From contig DKYZ01000090.1 in the NCBI GenBank assembly GCA_002493515.1, positions 1-27,980 of the forward strand: a stretch of DNA of 27,980 bases, written 5' to 3'. Source of the DNA: Porphyromonadaceae bacterium UBA7087. GTDB lineage: Bacteria; Bacteroidota; Bacteroidia; Bacteroidales; Muribaculaceae. This document shows, one piece after another, positions 24,357 through 27,980 of the stretch (position 1 is its first letter; every line of letters starts with the position of its first letter). Under the pieces are notes generated by a model. It did not search any database, had not been told where the DNA came from, and saw nothing but the letters and a program-made list of their open reading frames with translations. Made by a program: the position numbers and the translations under genes.

Positions 24357-24403
24357 AAAATCCGGAGGAGACCCTCGCGGTTCTCCTCCGGAAAAATATT
24401 TTT
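24354..24403. terminator. Bidirectional intrinsic terminator between panB and the decarboxylase-like gene
   Basis: TCCGGAGGAGA (24361-24371) pairs perfectly with TCTCCTCCGGA (24382-24392) around a 10-nt loop. On the minus strand the stem is followed directly by six T residues, an excellent terminator for the decarboxylase-like gene. On the plus strand it is followed by AAAAATATTTTT, adequate for panB. It occupies most of the 71-bp convergent gap. Confidence 0.85.
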
Positions 24404-24427
24404 CATAATTGTGTATCGGCGTGCCGC

Positions 24428-25585
24428 TTACTCACCTACAGGGTAGGCCATGGCGATACGTGTGCCGGCATTGTAGTGTACACCCGGCTGGGCCGTGATG
24501 CTGACATTCGACTCGCGCTGGAACACCATCACGATGTCGGAGCCACCGAACTGGAAGTAGGAAATCTCCTCTCCCTTGCGGAGAGTCGTGCCCTCTTCAG
24601 CGGTAACGACAATCGAGGATACCTGGGCCATACCCATAGGCAGGATGGCTACCTTACCTATCTTCGACTCTATCACGATCAGGCCACGCATCTGCATGAA
24701 CTCGTAGCCGGCCTCGTCGAGTGCGTTGAGGTGACGACGAACAATCTTTGTACGTCCCTTCGGATCCCCCTCGATAGGAACGGCCTCTACGCCAAGGTAT
24801 ACGGCACCCTGAAGAACTCGGGCCTCCAGAACCTTGCCCCCTACACAGGCATGCTGACGGTGATAGTCGGTAGTGTTGAGGAACTGGTGGATCCAGATAC
24901 CACCGGCAAACTCATCCTTGTATTTCGAGCCTTCCAGAAGCTCCTCGATGCTCCATTCCAGACCCTTGATATCTACCTTGGAGTCAGCCATGATCTCCCA
25001 CTGACCGTCGTTGGTGGAGTCGGCGGGCGATACAATCACATGGTCGTCGTTGATGGCGGCTATAGGCATGTGACCCGGTTTCTTGCGGCGTGCGAAGAAC
25101 TGGTTGTAGGTCTTCCAGCCCCCGTTGGGCATCTCATAGTCGCCCATGTGGTAGCGGGGAGACTCATAATATGACTTCACAGCCTCTTCGTCAAGCGACT
25201 CGGGGGTGTCGAGCCATGCGCCGAACGCGATGACAAACTTCTTCATCCACTGCGAGAGCTCTGACAGCTGCGGAACCACGTTGCCCTTCAGCTGGGAAGG
25301 AGTGACCGGGGTCTGCAGCTCTTTGACAGGGCTCTGGTCGAGAAGGAAGTAGAACATCGTCACATGGTTGTAGGCTGCAAGACCGGCCTTGTTCTCAACC
25401 GGAATCCAGTGCATGCAGCTATCGAGCCAGTCGTAGTAGTCGTCGAGAGTCTTTATGTTCTCATACTCGATGGTGTTGAGTGCATGGCACGCGTCAAGTG
25501 CTTTCTGGAATTTGTCCTGCCAACCATTCTTGGCGATCATGTCGATCAGCTCCTGTACAACAGGAGAATAATTTTTTGTTGCCAT
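24428..25585 (-). CDS. Phosphatidylserine-decarboxylase-like pyruvoyl enzyme with PSDC-type N-terminal domain
   Basis: A 385-residue protein of the PSD superfamily (PF02666) preceded by about 150 residues resembling the PSD-associated domain PF12588. PSD enzymes self-cleave at a Gly-Ser bond to make a pyruvoyl cofactor. The likely triad is visible: D189 in VSPADS, H242 in DYHRQH, and S349 in FGGSD, with predicted cleavage at G348-S349. No membrane segment or hydrophobic N-terminus is present, unlike classical inner-membrane PSD. The same two-domain layout occurs in fungal PsiD, an L-tryptophan decarboxylase, so the substrate may be a free amino acid. It is divergent from a GadC-like antiporter gene across 388 bp and ends at a strong terminator. 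Calling it phosphatidylserine decarboxylase would be over-specific. Confidence 0.83.
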   Translation of the reverse strand: MATKNYSPVVQELIDMIAKNGWQDKFQKALDACHALNTIEYENIKTLDDYYDWLDSCMHWIPVENKAGLAAYNHVTMFYFLLDQSPVKELQTPVTPSQLKGNVVPQLSELSQWMKKFVIAFGAWLDTPESLDEEAVKSYYESPRYHMGDYEMPNGGWKTYNQFFARRKKPGHMPIAAINDDHVIVSPADSTNDGQWEIMADSKVDIKGLEWSIEELLEGSKYKDEFAGGIWIHQFLNTTDYHRQHACVGGKVLEARVLQGAVYLGVEAVPIEGDPKGRTKIVRRHLNALDEAGYEFMQMRGLIVIESKIGKVAILPMGMAQVSSIVVTAEEGTTLRKGEEISYFQFGGSDIVMVFQRESNVSITAQPGVHYNAGTRIAMAYPVGE

Positions 25586-25973
25586 AATCTTTTTTTATAA
25601 GGCGTTAATTAATAAATAAGCCGGATCGCATTAATAGGGAACTGTCTGTCTTTGAAAAGCCTTGCCAAATTTCTGAATCTACAATCCTATCCGGTGTTTT
25701 CCATAATTTTACCCTCCGCCAGCCTTGCAGCCTGAGCCGCGCCGCTTCTGAAGAGCTTTCGGTATGTAAACAAGCAATCGTTGCAATTTGTTTGCCGAAT
25801 CTTCAATAAAAATTTTTTTGTCATTATTCACAAATTCCACAAACCTTATAATAAAAGCCATTGTTTAGTATGAAACGGACATTCCGCATGGCATACGTTC
25901 ATGCCCGGCCCCATGCACAACCCAAAAGGCGCGCTTGAATTTACAATTATCAACCCTTCATTATATTTACATT
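25586..25973. promoter_or_regulatory. 388-bp divergent intergenic region between decarboxylase-like and antiporter genes
   Basis: This is the longest gene-free stretch in the window and must contain the start sites for both divergent genes. No exact TAnnTTTG is present at a sensible distance from either start. The nearest candidates carry one mismatch, such as TAATTTTA around 25694-25701 on the plus strand. A small palindrome GCAA-TCG-TTGC (25774-25784) lies near the middle, flanked by AAACAA and TTGTTT, and a second one, GGCAT-N6-ATGCC, is at 25890-25905. No RNA gene or open frame of note was found. The lack of a housekeeping promoter would fit an alternative sigma factor or an activator. 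Confidence 0.45.
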
Positions 25974-27971
25974 ATGACAAAGCTTAACCCTCCATCAGCC
26001 GCCTCCCCGACGGCCTCCGCAAAGCCTCCGAAGAAAGCGGCAGTGCTCAGCATATGGGCAATGACAATCCTTATTGTCACCAATATCGTAAGTATGCGAG
26101 GCCTCGCCTCGCAGGCAGAATACGGCTACACCTCTATATTCTACTATGTTTTCGCAGCCCTGGTGTTCCTCGTTCCTTACTCCCTGGTGTGCGCCGAGCT
26201 TGCGTCCACCTGGACCAAGAGCGGAGGACTTTTCAGATGGGTCAGCGAAGGCCTCGGTCCCAAATGGGGCTGGGCCGCGATGTACTATGACTGGCAGATG
26301 GTGGTGATATGGTTCCCCGCCGTGCTGATGTTCGGAGCTGTCACACTCGCCTACGTCTTCTGGCCCGAGACATTCGATTCCAAGCTGGCATCAAATGTGA
26401 TATATTCTCTTATAGTAGTACTAGGAGTCTATTGGCTTGCGAATTTCAACTCCTTCAGAGGACAGGCCTACGCCAACAAGCTCTCCACGCTCGGAGGACT
26501 GTTCGGAACAATAATCCCGGCCGGAGTGCTCATTGTGATGGGCATCATATATATAGCGATGGGCAACCATAACTTCATCGACGCCCACCAGTCCTTCTGG
26601 CCCGACTTCTCCAAGTTCAGCACCATAGTGCTCGCCGCCTCGATATTCCTCTTCTTCGCGGGTATGGAGATGCAGGCCGTGCATGTCTCCTCCATGAAGA
26701 ATCCCTCCTCGTCTTTTCCCAAGGCCGTTTTCCTCGCTGTGTTGATCATCCTGGCAGTCTTTATATTCGGAACACTTGCCATAGGCTTTGTGATTCCGCA
26801 AAAAGACATATCGCTGCTTGCCTCCCTGCTCGTGGCCTACAACCATCTCTTCGCCTCGATCCATTGTGAATGGCTCGGCCATATAATCGCCGTGTTCCTT
26901 ACGTTCGGCGTCATCGGCCAGGTCAGCTGCGTGATCGTTGCTCCCTCCTCCGGCATGCTTTCCGTCGGAAAGGCCGGCTATCTTCCCCGAAGTCTGCAGA
27001 AGACCAACAAAAACGGTGTCCAGACTTCGATTCTCTGGGTGCAGGGCATAATGGTGTCGGTGCTCGCCCTCGTGCTTGTAGTTCTTCCGAGCGTGCAGTC
27101 GGCCTATCAGATTCTCAGCCAGATGTCAACCATCATTTACCTGACGATGGTCTTCATCATATATTTCGCATTCATTCGTCTGCGCCGCACGGAGCCCAAC
27201 ATGAAACGCGGATTCCGCGTCCCCGGCGGTGAGTTCGGAAAATGGCTCGTGACAGCCGTCGGCGTGCTCGGCGCGCTTGTGGCCATGGTGCTCAGCTTCG
27301 TTCCGCCGTCGCAGATAAACACCGGTAGCCCTCTGACGTATGTCGTGATCCTCATCCTCGGCTCGGCTTTCTTCATCGCTGTCCCATTTGTGGTATACGC
27401 AAAGCGTAAGCCCAACTGGCGTGACAAAGGCACTGACTTCGAGCCTTTCGACTGGGAGATAGAGGGCCGCAAACCTTCCGAGGTATCAAAATGGCCGGCC
27501 GGCTACGTTCCCACTGCCGAACAGATAAGACGCGCCACAGAATGGGAAGACGGTGAGCTCGGACCGGTATCGCTGAAATATGTGTGGGAGGTAAACGACT
27601 CCTCGATCGCTCCTCAGCCCGGCAGGGCCGAGGCCGACTATCTGAAGGCTCATCCCGCTGAGGCCGCTAAACTACGCGAGAAGGAAGATGCCACACAACC
27701 CTCGGCCCCGTCCAGGAATACTTCGGCTACACAATCGGCAGCTACAGCGGCAAAACCCGCAGCACAGGCTGCGACTCCGGTGCAGGATTCCACCGAGGCT
27801 GAGAAACTGGCACAGAAAGCTCAGGAAATCGCTGCGAGCGCCGAGCGCGAGGCCAGGGATGCCGAGGTCATCGCCGCATCTGCCGACGAGATCCGCAAGG
27901 CCGAGGAGGCTGCCGCAAAGGCCGCGAGAGACGCTGCCGACGTCGCTGGAAATAGAAATGAAAGTTTATAA
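25974..27971 (+). CDS. APC-family amino acid permease, GadC-like, with long charged C-terminal tail
   Basis: A 665-residue inner-membrane transporter. Residues about 22-476 form the APC-superfamily core with about twelve hydrophobic segments. It resembles the glutamate:GABA antiporter group: SGGLFRWVSEGLGPKWGW (about 82-99), the segment FFAGMEMQAVHVSSMKNPSSSFPKA (about 222-246, written here only to locate the GMEMQAVHV motif), and KRGFRVPGG near 408. The remaining 189 residues (477-665) are cytoplasmic: a Trp-containing conserved part to about residue 545, an Ala/Thr/Pro/Gln-rich linker, and a highly charged Ala/Glu helix likely to form a coiled coil (about 607-660). The start ATG 25974 is preferred to 25935, which would prepend an unlikely peptide. 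The likely cargo is an amino acid exchanged for its decarboxylation product, given the neighbour. Confidence 0.87.
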   Translation: MTKLNPPSAASPTASAKPPKKAAVLSIWAMTILIVTNIVSMRGLASQAEYGYTSIFYYVFAALVFLVPYSLVCAELASTWTKSGGLFRWVSEGLGPKWGWAAMYYDWQMVVIWFPAVLMFGAVTLAYVFWPETFDSKLASNVIYSLIVVLGVYWLANFNSFRGQAYANKLSTLGGLFGTIIPAGVLIVMGIIYIAMGNHNFIDAHQSFWPDFSKFSTIVLAASIFLFFAGMEMQAVHVSSMKNPSSSFPKAVFLAVLIILAVFIFGTLAIGFVIPQKDISLLASLLVAYNHLFASIHCEWLGHIIAVFLTFGVIGQVSCVIVAPSSGMLSVGKAGYLPRSLQKTNKNGVQTSILWVQGIMVSVLALVLVVLPSVQSAYQILSQMSTIIYLTMVFIIYFAFIRLRRTEPNMKRGFRVPGGEFGKWLVTAVGVLGALVAMVLSFVPPSQINTGSPLTYVVILILGSAFFIAVPFVVYAKRKPNWRDKGTDFEPFDWEIEGRKPSEVSKWPAGYVPTAEQIRRATEWEDGELGPVSLKYVWEVNDSSIAPQPGRAEADYLKAHPAEAAKLREKEDATQPSAPSRNTSATQSAATAAKPAAQAATPVQDSTEAEKLAQKAQEIAASAEREARDAEVIAASADEIRKAEEAAAKAARDAADVAGNRNESL

Positions 27972-27980
27972 TCCCTAAAC

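Noticed and set aside
25774..25784. LacI-family operator
   Set aside because: GCAA-TCG-TTGC resembles a LacI-type half-site pair, but the symmetry stops at four bases and no LacI-family regulator is in the window.
25889..25904. Sigma-54 promoter (TGGCAT near CATGC)
   Set aside because: The GG to GC spacing is 11 rather than 10 bases and the -12 element does not match.

Overview
The window is chromosomal sequence from a Bacteroidota bacterium, most likely order Bacteroidales. Family Muribaculaceae is my best guess from the gene content and the fairly GC-rich codon use, but I cannot confirm it here. The evidence for the phylum is the promoter style (the -7 element TAnnTTTG, several with a TTG 19-21 bp upstream), the lack of Shine-Dalgarno sites, a PorZ-like type IX secretion gene with a C-terminal sorting domain, a bacterial GH3 protein, BspA-type leucine-rich repeats, and two AAA+ ATPase/nuclease fusion genes of types common in gut Bacteroidales.

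Layout, left to right. Positions 1-1795 hold an AAA-ATPase_like/PD-(D/E)XK gene on the minus strand, divergent from purC. Positions 1796-5517 run on the plus strand: purC with a clear terminator, a CaCA-type Ca2+/Na+ antiporter, and a MATE exporter. The MATE gene overlaps the convergent GH3 gene (minus) by 35 bp. Divergent from GH3 are pldA (outer-membrane phospholipase A) and a membrane-anchored family 2 glycosyltransferase. Positions 9336-18723 are a long minus-strand block: leuS, then rdgB, porZ, a secreted leucine-rich repeat protein, trmB and mrp. The last five are tightly spaced, and rdgB and porZ share one base. Upstream of leuS lie a CotH-family secreted protein and an AAA+/DUF4143/nuclease gene, both minus. 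Positions 21849-21957 hold a four-copy, exactly 32-bp-periodic repeat, and its first copy lies inside the promoter of that ATPase gene. Positions 22084-24356 hold a secreted GH13 alpha-amylase and panB. A bidirectional terminator follows. The right end holds a phosphatidylserine-decarboxylase-like protein (minus) divergent from a GadC-like amino acid antiporter (plus), separated by the longest intergenic region (388 bp).

Most genes are housekeeping: purine, pantothenate, tRNA charging and modification, Fe-S handling and nucleotide-pool cleaning. Two parts stand out. The first is the soluble pyruvoyl-type decarboxylase facing a GadC-like antiporter with a long charged tail, an arrangement resembling an amino-acid decarboxylation/antiport module rather than phospholipid synthesis. 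The second is the helically phased repeat array embedded in the promoter of the AAA+/nuclease gene. No tRNA, rRNA, CRISPR array, insertion sequence or prophage gene is visible.
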